NCBI GenBank assembly: GCA_023055355.1
Contig: JALJCS010000004.1
Coordinates: forward strand, 17,886,001-17,950,000
DNA length: 64,000 nt
From: Agelaius tricolor
Lineage: Eukaryota; Chordata; Aves; Passeriformes; Icteridae
Direction of reading: 5' to 3'
Both the position numbers and the translations under genes were made by a program. Shown here one piece after another: positions 43,401 through 55,859 of this stretch. The notes below the pieces were generated by a model, which was not told where the DNA came from, did no database searches, and worked only from the letters and a program-made list of their open reading frames with translations. Within the stretch, counting starts at the first letter, position 1; every line of letters starts with the position of its first letter.

Positions 43401-46400
43401 TCAAGAACTGTTTTCATGAGGAATATGTGCTTTATCAACTCATTTTACAATGATTACTTCTTCAATATTCCTGCTCAATTCACACAATTATTTTTTATCA
43501 AATACTTATCTGTAATTCAGCTGAAGACTCTTCCAAAAAGGGCTGAATCAGTTCATTCACTTCAGCTGCTGTTCAGTTAATACTTTAAGCTGATATATGC
43601 CAGTGTTTCTGTCAGAAGAATCAGTCCCACTCGCAGTTACCCACGACTGGCACCCACTCCCTTGCTCCAGCACAGTTGTCTGAGTTAAATACAAGGAACT
43701 ATATAAGGAACTTTTGCATATCAAAAATAACAATTCTACTCATTTATTCCTGTCACCTAGTTCCATGATGGACTTCACTGCATGGCTGCACAAATACTTG
43801 TGTAGGAGGAATGAGTAGGACTCCTTCTCTTGGCATTGCAAGACAACTGTGGGCATTCAAGCTTTAACAGCTTTAACATTCAAGCTTTGCTCTGATCACT
43901 CTACTGAAGGTTTCCCAGTGTACACATGTTCAGAGTAGAGGTTGCAAAACCAGAAGAAGAATGTGTTTCTGCTGTTCAATATGAAGTCTGGACTCCCACC
44001 TAACTCACTATCATGATCAATTTAAGACAATCCTCCATAGTTTCCACAGATGCCTAGATTCTTCCCTCTGTGGAGGGATTTAGTTTCTAGTTAAGAGCTA
44101 GAGCAGTCATTGGACAAGTAGGATGTTTTTAGCTTCTGTGTCTTTCTATCAGTGCTTTAGGTGTACAAAAACAGAAGTAAGAGTGGGAAGACCCTAGTGA
44201 ATGCCTTGTAGAAAAGAACTATTACACAATAGCTGTTCTAAGACGGCTTTGAACATAGATGGGGCCATTGAACATGGTAACAAAGACAAAACCCCATTGT
44301 GTTTAAGGAATAAAAGGGGATCCCAAAAAAGGAAAGGAGAAGAAAGACCTGCTGAAACATAATGTGAGGACTTTGTACATTGGTTTTGGAGCCACAAACA
44401 ACTGTTTGAGAAATTTACAGCTGTGGTGAGACAGGTTAAAAAAAATTCATCCTGACCGTCACTGGTGAAAAGAAAAGAAGCTATTGAGATCAGGAGTATT
44501 GTCAGGCTATTTTTTATGTTAAAGTGAAATTTAAAAGGATTCTATATGGTTAGACTCAAGCAACATCTCCAAGTGTTCTCCAATAGAGCACAATGAAAGG
44601 AAAAGACCCAAACAAAGGGGTGTAAAGAATTGGGAAAACATACCCCAGGATGACAAAATCTTACCACATGTTGCTGATATTCTTGTTGAAGAAAATAACT
44701 CCTTTCATTGCAAGCACTTCTGAGTGTCTTTATAACAACATGAAAACCATTACAATGCCATTGCTACTAATAAAAACATAATGTAAAAGAGACGAAAAAA
44801 GAAAGAGACATCATCAGGGACAATAAAATTCTGGGTGCATTAGTTTTGTACACAGGAGTGTACAGTGAATTAGTTGCTACCATAACATTTTTAATGAATT
44901 GCACAGGCAGTCTGTAAGAAGGCCATCTAGATCATTAAGATTTGAAAGCTTTTTGAGAGAGAGAATTATTTTGCTGACCAGGTTATTAGTTCAATATTAA
45001 TAGCAAGTAGCAGCTCAACTACAAGCTCAGAAAGAAGGAGGCAATTATACAGAAAGAACCTTGCTATTTAAGGTTATCTTCACAAAGATTTTTCCTTCCC
45101 CTGCTCCCACACCCAAATTTAAGTCAGCTCAGTGCTGAATGAAAGAGTTGCTGCAGGAGACAAAAGATGTCAGGAATCAACATTACTATAGGGAAGGCTG
45201 GGTTTACCAAAAGGAAGGTTACATTTAACTATCTATAGTACTGCAATGAAAAAACGGTATAATGCATTGTTTGAATACCTGGGGTATTGAATACCCAGAG
45301 AGGACATGGATGACAAAATTGCTATGATATGCTGAAAAATTGAACAGGGAAAACTGAGAAAGTAATGTAGTTGAAACTCAAATTCAAATGCACAGTGGCT
45401 ATCTTATCACAGCACCAGAAAGGATGAAATTTTCAGAGCATGAAAATGGCAAGTGAGTGATCTCTATTTATTTGAGAGATAAGAAAATTCTTAAACACTT
45501 CAGTTGTTAAGATGGAATTAATATTCGCAGGGTTTCTTTCAGTACCACCTAGTCTTCAGAAAAGTTGTTTCTACTCGAGGCCCACAGTGTAATAGCACTT
45601 AAAACTTAGTTCCAAAACTTGTAGTGGTAAAGAAAAATTATTTTTAAAAGGCTACAGAATCAATGGTTTATATAAATATATATGTATATTCTTTAAGATC
45701 AGTACAAAACATAGAGAGCCAAGTCTGCTACCTCCAAGTTGCTACCACAGAATAAAAATCTGGTGAAAAGAGATTATATATTACAGAAAGAAACCCAGAA
45801 GTTTAATTTTTCAGAACATCAGGTTGCCTTGGAACTGGGTAACCAAAAGACATAACAGCTGGTTAAGTTATATAGACACATATTGCAATGTTTGTTAGGG
45901 TTAGAAATAACACATTGGGGGAAAGTGTTGCTACATTTTCCATCTTGTCTTTTGCACTGGTAAATTCCTATGCAGAGCAAGGGATCATTTCACCCCATTC
46001 AACAAAAGGTGCAGCACAGAGCAGGACTTCTGGTTCTAAGGAAAAATCAGAGAAAACAAACTCCAACACATTAGAACTGAGAAAAAGTTCTCGAAGGAGT
46101 TTGCTAATGCAAAATTTTCCATAAAAGGGTATTTAGGTATGCACAGGATAAATTATATATATAATTTTAGTTGATTTATTCCTATTCCTTCCTGGGTACT
46201 GACTATTTCTTTTTGAAGACTCATGACAGATTCTTATATGCCACCTCAAGACTCTGGATCAAGAGTCATGTTGTAAATTTGTCATTGCATTATAATTAAT
46301 TGAAATAAAAACTTACACAGTATCCATGTGCAATTTATTTATTTGTTTGTTTATTCATTTGTTTATTTCAGATGGGAAAATGAGGAGTGCAATCCATGTA

Positions 46401-47569
46401 AACTTAATTCTCAACTGAATTTATTAATTCTTTGCCTATCATTTTTTTTATCCCAGGGTTGAGGAGAAAAACTGCACCTAGATGCCTGCTGCCAAGAAAC
46501 TTTCTTCATGTAGCCCTTATTTAAAGGCAGCATTTTCAATTTGTGAGATAATGCTGAAAACACACTGGAGGCACATAAATATACAGAATCACACCAGGAA
46601 GGTCATTCCATCATGCAGGGAGCATGGTAAGTGCAGAGGAAGGAATGTGTGGCCATACAGTTCACATGGTAGCATATGATGGTACCTCCAGGATTCTCAT
46701 TTCCCGTAATCTTTCTTCAGTCAATGATTAGGAGGGGGAACTGTAGATGTGAGTCTCACACACCACAGGAGATTCCTGTTCACCTCCACATGGCAATGAG
46801 CCAAAGAATAAATACTGTCTGTGAAAATGGAAGCGTTACCATCTTCATTACATTAGCCTTGCCTGGAAACCTACCTGCTGATCTTTTCTCTCTTTTCTCT
46901 GAATTTTCAAGCATCATTTCCTAGTGAAAATTAATGGTGGGTTGAAATGGTTCAGATTTTCTTCCTAAAAGTTCTAAGAAATAAAAAACCAGAATACTTC
47001 TTCTATTGAAGTTTTGTAAGCCCTAATGCAAAGATGTTAATGTTTTTAATTTTCTGTGACAAAAGACATACTATCATTTGAAGTGGATACCTATTTTCAG
47101 AAACTTTATGTGGGATATCAGTGTTTCTAGTGGATGCACATGCAGGATGGAGCAACCTAAAATAGGATAAGACATCTTATGAAACATACTCAGCTTACAG
47201 CCTGTTCTAATTTTTTGAGAATGCAGTAACCATAACCCACTTCTTTTCTTTCTAAGAAGTGGGCATGTACAGAAGAGGTGCAATAGCAACATAACTCTTT
47301 TCATAGTACCAAGGATGTACCTGAAGAAGACTCAAGCAGCATAGCCTGAGCTGGCTGTGAAAGTGTAATTCAAGCTGAATATTAGAGACCACAATGATAC
47401 ATAGCACATCCCCATCCGATGAATTTATCTATTCTTAACAAATTTAGAAGAATAGGTTTAGTTGCATATTAGTATATACAGGTGATGTATACACATGAAT
47501 TTTGAAAAGTAGGAACTCAGATGTCTCAGCTTTGCAGACACCTATTAAGGAGGCGTCTCAGCCTGACCA
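40493..47569. other. Unique AT-rich DNA right of the provirus
   Basis: About 7 kb without a recognised repeat family or supported exon. The longest open frame is 118 codons on the minus strand (41496-41852). It has ordinary protein-like composition but no ATG at its start and no motif I recognise; in this much AT-rich DNA a few such frames are expected by chance. A (TTTR)n patch lies at 46333-46368. Confidence 0.5.
46333..46368. repeat. (TTTA/TTTG)n simple repeat
   Basis: Short tetranucleotide-like repeat 'tttatttatttgtttgttta' and following units. Confidence 0.85.
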
Positions 47570-48131
47570 TTCATGAAACTCTGGCAGTCACACCCCCACC
47601 ACCAGAGACTCACTGCTGGGACTGAAGCCCCTTCACAGCAGGTGGCTCCAGTGACACACTGGAGTCCCTGCTCACCCCACTCTCACAGTCAGAGGAGGCT
47701 TCCCAGGGCAGAGTCTCAGATGTCTTGTTCCACAGAACAGTTTATTCACAGTGCAGTAACACAGAAACAGCCTGAGCTGGTGCCTCCGAGGAGGATCCTG
47801 AGCAAAGGAACCCCATGGCTTTTATATTCTTACAGTCCAAGTGAGCTCAAGTATCACTCTTGCTCCAGAGTCCTCAGCTCCTGCTGTGTCTCCCAGTGTC
47901 CATTCACCTGGTGGGCAGCACCTGTACCTGGTGACTCCCGTTTGTCATCCAAAGGGTCGGCACTTCACAGCTCCCCTTTCCACAGGCTGGCCAACCCCAG
48001 ACTTTGTGCCCTTTGTTGTGCAAAGAGCCAGCAGTTCATGCCCTTTTGTCTGAGCTCCCACCTAGAGTTCAATCTGGTCTCAATCTGCATTTTGCAAGCC
48101 AAGCAGTCTGCACCAGATGTATTCCTCAACA
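47570..48131 (-). mobile_element. Probable solo LTR, minus strand
   Basis: GC-richer than its surroundings. On the minus strand it starts 'tgttgaggaatacatctggt' (48131 downward), has a TATA box 'aatataaaagcc' (plus-strand about 47818-47829), and a poly(A) signal AATAAA (plus-strand 47741-47746) about 75 nt later, followed by a long U5-like stretch. This order is that of an LTR. Target duplications are not clear; the left boundary is approximate. A 213-codon frame on the opposite strand (47573-48214) has no start-site or domain support and is a by-product. Confidence 0.6.
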
Positions 48132-51100
48132 CATCTTCCCAAAGTTCTTTTGTTCTGTGGTTCCAGGCATCTCAGAGCCTCCTGACACCACTTCAACCAA
48201 GGATTAATTTTTAGGATTAACTTCTAAAACCATGGCCCATACTGGAGTTTGGATGCAGAGAGAAGCCTGTCAAATCAAGCGAATTCCACAAGGTAGAAAA
48301 GATAAGTAAATTTTGATAGGAAAAAGCCCCCATGGATTAAGTTGTCTGGAGAGGCCATCAGGAACAAAGAAGATGCTTGGATGCCGGGCAACCATTTCTG
48401 GACAGAATGAAGCACATTCTTCCACTTGTAGTTGCCAGCACTGTTTAACAAAAGTTGTGATGTGGCAGAGCACATGGCACCCAGCTCAGCTCCTCAGTCT
48501 TGAGGAACCTTCCTTCTATTGAAGGAGCAATTACATGATTTGCCCCCATGATATAAGGCTCCTTGAGATGAGTCAGGACAAATCCTTCTTTTGTCAGGAC
48601 TTCAAGGGAATTCTTTCAGCACTTCTTCAACCTCTGTCACATCATCTGTAACTAGAACTAGCCAGATTTGCCTGTGTAGAAAAAAATTGTTTTGCCTGTG
48701 TGGAAAAACATTAGTAAACACAGCTTGAGCTACCACAGAAGAGGAGAAATAATTTAATTACTACGAGCTTCTGTTTATCTCTACTATGTTATGTCAATAT
48801 CAATCCAAATTTTCTTGTCAGGATCCACTGGTTAGATAACCCATTTTTACCCTTCGGTGACAAGTGGAGGCAGGTTTGACTGCTGCACTCACCTGTGTTG
48901 GTCATTATTCCACAATAGCCACTCACCTCAGAACCTGTACCTTATTCAAATCAATTACTTTCAAGTTTTTTCACCCCATCTCACTGCAGAGGCACTTTGT
49001 TTTCTCTGTTCCCAAAAGAGATTTATTGTAACATGAGTTTTCCTTGTTTATTCCCTTTTACAGCTTTTGTTATTAAATTCCAGTGTCTCAAGTAGAACAG
49101 GCATCTACTACTGGTCCTGGAGGCAGGGTTGAACTCTGCTCAAGTTCAGACTTGAATCATCTGCAATCTTCCCTAAAGGAGATGACTCTTCATTTGAATT
49201 GTTAATAGCAATAAAACAATGCACCCATTCTGCTAATTCCTCATAGAGGATTTTTTAGTAATTGCAAGCCATACAGGATGAATTAATTTCTTTACTGAGC
49301 ATTGTTTTTATTTAATACTTGAATGCCTATTACATATTTTAGTAAGTAAATTAGGTACTTGGTAGTTTACCTGTTCACTACTCTTGTTACTGGATAATCT
49401 GGAAAATCTCCCCAAGCAAGTAACTGATGATCTGTGTGACCCATTTAAATTGTTCCCTCTGGCAAATAATTTATATAGTAATTATACTGTAGCAAAAGTT
49501 TTGAAATTATATTCCCTGAAGACCCCATGCAGATGGTACATTTAGCCTGCAAACTTAAATTTTCTTGAGATACCACAAAAATATATGATATTGACCTGAA
49601 TGTTTTTTACCAAATGAGGAGTTTATAACTATACAATTTTAAAGTTGTTGCTCAAATTTCCCTGTATTTGACAATAATGATGGAAAAATGCCATATGCTC
49701 CATTTTTGCTGTCCTTTGCTATCCAGTAAAAAAAAACCCTTCTAAAGCTGAGTGAATGCTTCGTAGAACTGGGATCTTAACCAGCAAAACATGAAACTCG
49801 TCTTACAGACAAGTAATCTAAATATCATCCTGTCACCCTTGTTTCATGTAGAATGGAGACTACTCATGTTTTACCTCAGTCAAAAGCATCTATTAGCATT
49901 ATTGGGAAAGTCTGCATCTGAAAAGGATGTCAAAACGTGTCTATTCCATGCTTTGGAAACAAATTTATGCTAAAACAGAGCCTTAGCTCAGTGCTGGGTT
50001 CAGCCTAAGCACATTTACTGTCTTAGAATGGGCCTTCGTTTTCTTGTTATTGGTTCTGGTTTATCAAGTACTGATGGATCTATCCAGCACACAGATTCAG
50101 AAGTAGGTATGCAGATGTTTTGAGAAGCAACACTGGAGTTTTTTCCAGCTTGCTAAAGTCATTCACCTGTCCAGGGATGTTTACAGAGTCACTTCTATAT
50201 TAATATTACCAATTTTGACGTGTGGCACTTTCTGGGACAAAAATAATATTCTTTCTCTTTGCAACATTACCCCTCCTTGCTGATCATAGATGCTTATCTG
50301 TGGGACTTCAGGCTGCTTCTCATTCAGCTCTGTCTGGCTCATTGTGCAAAATCTGAGAACAAAGGAGTGGGTGGGTGGTGTCTTGGCCACAGAGCTTTGC
50401 CAGCCTCAGGTCTGCCGAGCAGACATCTATCTGTCTGGGAGCACAGTTAAATACATGAACTTTAAAAAATATATTTTTATAACTTAACAAAATATATTAA
50501 CTGTCTCTGAGTCACCTCTGCAGCTGCTACTGAAGAGTGTAGGTGGGCATCAGCCACTAGCAGTTCAAGTGCTCTGGAAGTCATATTGTCAGAGGCTAGG
50601 GAAGCAGAAAAGGACCAGCCACTATTGCAGGACAACTCTGGTTCTCAATAAATATATTGTAGAGAAGAATCACCCTTCCCTCCTGTCCTTTCTGAGTAGC
50701 ATGCAAATTCTGAGGCAGAAGTGTTTCTCCTGTGATTGTTTCCCTCTTATGCAGAGAGGTCTATATAAAAAACATGCACTTAAAAACAAAAAAATAAAAC
50801 CCAGCTCTGAAAATATAAACAAGTAGGAAAGTATATCTGTAGGGAAGCTGTTTTGCATTTGATCAGAGGCATAAGATACAAATCATGCCCAGTGGATTCA
50901 GGACATCTGTCTTCCTTGCAATAAACCTGAGGGTTAATGTCATGGAGAATGAAACAGACGCAATACTTCACCTCTTCCTGCTTTACTTTCAGGTAAACAT
51001 GCACTTCCTCAATGTATCAAACAAACCTATAGGTCTGCTAAGAGAAAGAAATGGAGAATCTAGCTTTGCTGATAAGGAATTGAGATGCTTATTGTACTGC

Positions 51101-51182
51101 AGGGAGGTGTCCATCCTGGTGTGCAGTGGTGATTCTGTTAATTTCTGGTTTTGTTTTGGGATTTTAGAGTAAACCTCCTCAA
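48132..51182. other. Unique DNA, no gene seen
   Basis: No recognised repeat or exon. A local duplication 'ttgcctgtgt(a/g)gaaaaa' is seen twice near 48669 and 48692. Confidence 0.5.
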
Positions 51183-51228
51183 ACACACACACACACACAG
51201 AGACACACAGACACAGACATATACACAT
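51183..51228. repeat. (AC)n microsatellite, interrupted
   Basis: Eight or nine AC units followed by AGAC/ACAC interruptions. Confidence 0.95.
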
Positions 51229-54200
51229 TCTGCAACTGGACAGATTTCAAAGAACAAGAAAATTCTCTGTAGGAAATGACAAATGAACATTGATTTCCCT
51301 TCATTTCATCTGGAAATCTAGTTTACTGAATGGAAGCTGTTCATATCAACAGAATTATTTGCTATATGTGGACGAAAATGAATAAAGCCATTAGCCTAGC
51401 ATAGATGCTTGACTACAGGACTTCAGCCTGCTTGTTTTCAGCAAATTAGTAATTTGAGAATCTGAACACACAGCATTGAATTATGATTTCTTTATTATTA
51501 CACCAAATTCAGTGTCCCTGGTTTGTATTTTATATCATCATATATATCATATCTCATCAATACTATTAGGTATTAGTAATATCTAATACCAGTAGATATT
51601 ACCTTTGGGTAAACCCTCCTTATTTCACCTAACCACTAATATTGCATCAGAAGGGGCTACAGCCAGGAAAGCAGGATTTATTAATGATATTTTAAGTTCC
51701 TGAGTACTGAAAACTTTGGAAATTTGAAAACTGACTGTCTCTGAAGATAGACCATGCTCTCAAATTATGGAACTTTGTATGTAGCAATGTAAATTGGTTG
51801 CATTAATGTATCTGGATACATAAAAGTATCTATTACAGATCTATACATTAATAATTAAAATAAAACAATAATTCTGCTTTAAAAATGAAGAAAAAGACCA
51901 GGCCGGTTTAAATTTTAAATATGTGATAACACCTTAAAAACATTTCTGTGGACCAAGGAGTAGAACATCATCTTTTTTTCACTTGCCTGGTTTAATATTC
52001 CAGCTGAAGGAATAGTGCTTTGCTATATGATCCCTGTTCATAGAATTCATCTGAGACCTCTGAGCAGGTTTTTTACTAAAGTCACCAATTTGGCTACATG
52101 TAAGTCTGACAAGACAAATAAATGAGCTGCTCCCTCATTGTCTGCCTCATTAACACACTGAAAAGTTGGTTTGTCTTAATACACAATCAAAATTGTCTTA
52201 AAATTCGAACAGCTGAAGGGCAATCTTGCTACAGATAGAGATCTCTTGAGCCAAAAAATAGAGTCCTTCAATTTGGTACATTTTGTAAAAATGCACATTG
52301 TAAACATTGTAAATGTTTTAGCCTCATGTAAGTGTGTAACACCTAAGAGCGCAGCTAAGTATAAGTTCTTATATTTGAGAGTGTTTTGCCAAGTTTCCAT
52401 TTGGAAATTGAACACTGTGTAAATAAAGCACAATGAAGGTGGTTTTGTAACATATCACCATTCTGCTTGTAGTTTGCATTTCCCTCTGTTTGCATTGAAT
52501 AAAATCCTTCTATTTACTTCAATGCTATTTTACCTCTAGAAAACACACATGATCCATTTGTGCAGTCACATTGACTTCTGTGGCAAAGAAAAGTATTTAC
52601 TCTCTTGATCTGGATAAGTGCTAGTTTTCAGTTATTTTCCATCTGTTTTGAAGGCATCATAGTTACTTGACATGATATAATAAACCCTACTCTTTAAAAA
52701 TCTCAATACATCTCATGGTTTTATGCATGCTTTTTTTCTGTATGAAGGATTAATGAAGATTAGCTGAGCTTATCTGCTCCATGTGCCTCAGTTCAATCTC
52801 TTGTTTCAAAAAACCTAGTTTGAAAAAGAAGACCGAGAGTAATGAAATCACTCTTGATACAAACATTTTGTTGCTGCCCTTGCTGCACTCCTTCAGCTTG
52901 ACAGCTTGCCCATATAGATGGCTAAGAGTCTTCTCTCCAACTGCAGGACTAAACACAACTTTGATGGGATTTACACCTCTTTGAGTCTTGGAATGCATCA
53001 AATGTGAGATTGCACTTGATCCCTGACTTCAGAAAGACGTATGAAAATGCACTGTAGGATGAAAAGCAGAGGAACTCACATGGGGTTGAAGAGATGCTAC
53101 CAGGAAATGGGTGTGCATACCTTAAGACCCATCTAGCTGCTTCCTCTGGTGAGTCACAGGGTTCTTAATTTAGGGTTTATACATCTCTAAAAATTACAAG
53201 ACCATAATAAGAAGCACCCTTCAGTACAATGCACTCATGTGCAGGTGTCCTTGTCCTCAAGAAAAAAGATCTGCCACCAAAATGGGAGAGTTGGTCACAT
53301 CACTAGAAAAACTGTCACCTTTCAATAGAAGAGGACATGTCTAATGGGTGGCAGTGCTTTGTGACAAGGGAAAGCAGAATTGCAGCCTGTTCAGAGGTAA
53401 GTGGTGATCAGGTATAAGTGACCCAGAGCTCAGAGTTTCAGCTCACACAGTGCTGATGTACTTGCTAATGTTATTGCTGAGTCTAAAGCAGAATTGTGGA
53501 GTGCATGCCAGTAAAATGGCCTATAAAAGGAGAGGGCAAGGGCAGCTGGAGCATATTTCTGTGCTGGTATCTAAGGAGTGGCATAATGTGATGACATTCC
53601 ATTAGAACTGAGAAAATTGCTCACTCCTTAAAATGCAGTTTCAGTCTAGAAGTACAGTAGATACTGTATATACTGTATTCCTGAGGTGTTGGTGATTAAA
53701 GTCTGTAATTGACAAAAAAGGGAGATGTACTTTTGTGATCCATGCAGCCGTGTATGGATGAGACACAGAACTTAACCTCTAAGATATTGTAGTGGTCTTT
53801 ATAATGAGTTAGAATCATTTCACCATTGCAAGTGAGCCAAAGTGACTAATTATATGTGTGTGTTTCTGTGTGTTTACAGACATAAGTAGTAATATTGTAT
53901 GCAACTTGGGCATTATTTCAATTTAGAGACAGTGTTTTTTAAAGGCTGGTGACATTTGCATTAAATACATGCTGTGCTATGTAGATCAGGGACAATCAAT
54001 GTCTTGAGGAGTGAGCAGAAACTGATTTGTTAATGCTGTACTTCTAATTGAAGTAGAAGTCTACTTGTACAGACTTGGAGCTTAGCAATAGAAGAAGATC
54101 TGAAAACAAAGAGATTCCAGTGGCCAAAGCTTATGCTTAAAAAAAATAAATCTAGTGATTTAAAAAAGTTAATACTACAAAGGCATTTTAATAGCCCTTT

Positions 54201-55289
54201 TTTGATCTTTCCTGTATTTGGAGATAAACAGCTTTTTCTCAGCACAAAACTACAAGAAGGACTAATTTTTGCTATTTTACCTTTATTGGAACTACTTGAC
54301 TATTTGAAAACAACTGTGTCTTGTTAAATTGCTGTGCTACTATTTTAAAAGGTGAAATCAATGCTGCTTTACTACAATGAATTCTCTGTATGCAGGAAGA
54401 ATCTTCTCCCCAGAAATAATCACTGTACTCAGTAAGACCACATGCCATGGGTCTTGCAGGCCAGAACTAAGCAGAACACTCTCAAATGTAAACACTGGAC
54501 TTAAACTTAGCAGTGTTCTTAAGACTTACACACTTACAATAGGGCCAAAACACATGTTTACAAAGCCTACCAAATAGAAGGAGGGCTGTCAGTAACCTTT
54601 AGGCTGCCTGGAGCACTGAAAAGATGTGGCTGTTAAAGGCAAGAGAAGACAACCACCAGAGGACAAAGCATTCCACCTTTCCAACATTTCTGTGCACTGC
54701 TGACTGGGCTGCAGTAGGTAGAGGATTCTTCATTTGTCCTGGGCTGACTTAGAACCTTAGGCACAGCCAGAGTTTCTGTTGCTACTGCTAACACAGGGTC
54801 AGTGCCCCCATTAGTTTAAATTTGAGGTGGTTTGTATCATTAGTAGCGATGATCTGATCCTGTTAGGGCCCAAAACTAATGTTTCAGCCTTGAATGGATT
54901 GTTGCAAAGATGACAGAATGTTTGAAACCCTGACACATTTGGTGTGGTAGTTCTCATACTTGTCAGTTAAAAAGTAATCCTCTGTTTCTCCTCACTTTAC
55001 AACTTCTTCAGGCACTCACTGGAAGACTGGGTGCAAATATGAATAAAAGCTGTTTTTCACTAGACTTAGATATTGTTATACTGCCAGTTCTAGTGTTCTA
55101 TACATAAATATTGTTATATGGGATATATGGGATATTCTTAAGGTTCCTTGACTTACAGTTGAGTATGTGAGGGCAAAGTCACACTTTCTAGGTTTCCTTC
55201 ACAATCTTTGTTTGGAGAACTTGCCAAATTTTACTGAGTGATTCAGTGGTGTTCTTTTCTGCTCTTTTAAATCAAATGTCAAGTATTGT
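51229..55289. other. Unique AT-rich DNA, no gene seen
   Basis: No exon or named repeat. Minor features are small palindromes near 51560-51600 and 54052-54067, and an isolated TATA-like 'cctataaaaggag' near 53520 without other promoter support. Confidence 0.5.
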
Positions 55290-55859
55290 GTGGGTGTTTT
55301 TTCACAAACAGGACAGGACGGCTTGTTATGTTCCTTGAGCTTTATTGCAGCATCAGTCTCATTACATGGCTGAGACAATAGAAAGATAGCAACAGGTCAC
55401 ATTCTGCCAGCAGCAGCCAAAGATTTCTTTGTTACAGAGCACTTAAGAAACTTCTTAGCCAATAGAGTATTGCTAAAGCTTACACACAATTGTTCTAGCC
55501 AATTTCTAGAAGTACACGTTCACCTGCTTCACACAATGCTTGCTTGTTTGCTGTCTATTAACAATATGCAATACTTCATTATTAAGCTTAAAACCCTCTA
55601 CTAACTTGCTAAGGATATTTTTCTTCAGTCTTAAGGTCTACCTTAGCCAAGCCTAAAACTCAAGCTGTTGTTTCACGTCCTTGCTAGCTGTACTATTGCA
55701 ACTTTTTCTACTTTCAGACTTGGCAGCTGCAGCTAGTTCTAAGTTTTCTGTTCTTTCCATTTCTAAGGCCTGCTTTTACAGCTTTCTGGAAATCTTTTTA
55801 CCTTTACTATTTCCCATTTTATATGGAGGAAGAACTTAAAGCTTCAGTTGTCCTCTACA
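55290..55859 (-). mobile_element. Probable solo LTR, minus strand
   Basis: On the minus strand a poly(A) signal in 'gcaataaagctcaaggaaca' (plus-strand tttatt at 55341-55346) lies about 50 nt before the lower end. Upstream is about 500 bp of non-coding U3-like sequence that could start 'tgtagaggacaac' at 55859. The combination is typical of a solo LTR, and its style matches avian ERVs that I recall, but I cannot name the family and no target duplication is clear. The boundaries are approximate. Confidence 0.5.

Noticed and set aside
47573..48214. 213-codon open frame on the plus strand
   Set aside because: It runs antisense through a probable LTR, has Ser/Pro/Cys-rich composition from GC-rich DNA, and shows no domain.
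53515..53532. TATA-like 'cctataaaaggagaggg'
   Set aside because: Isolated; no CpG island, exon or LTR signals nearby support a promoter.
54052..54067. 7-bp palindrome 'aagtagaagtctactt'
   Set aside because: Such short palindromes are expected by chance in 64 kb.
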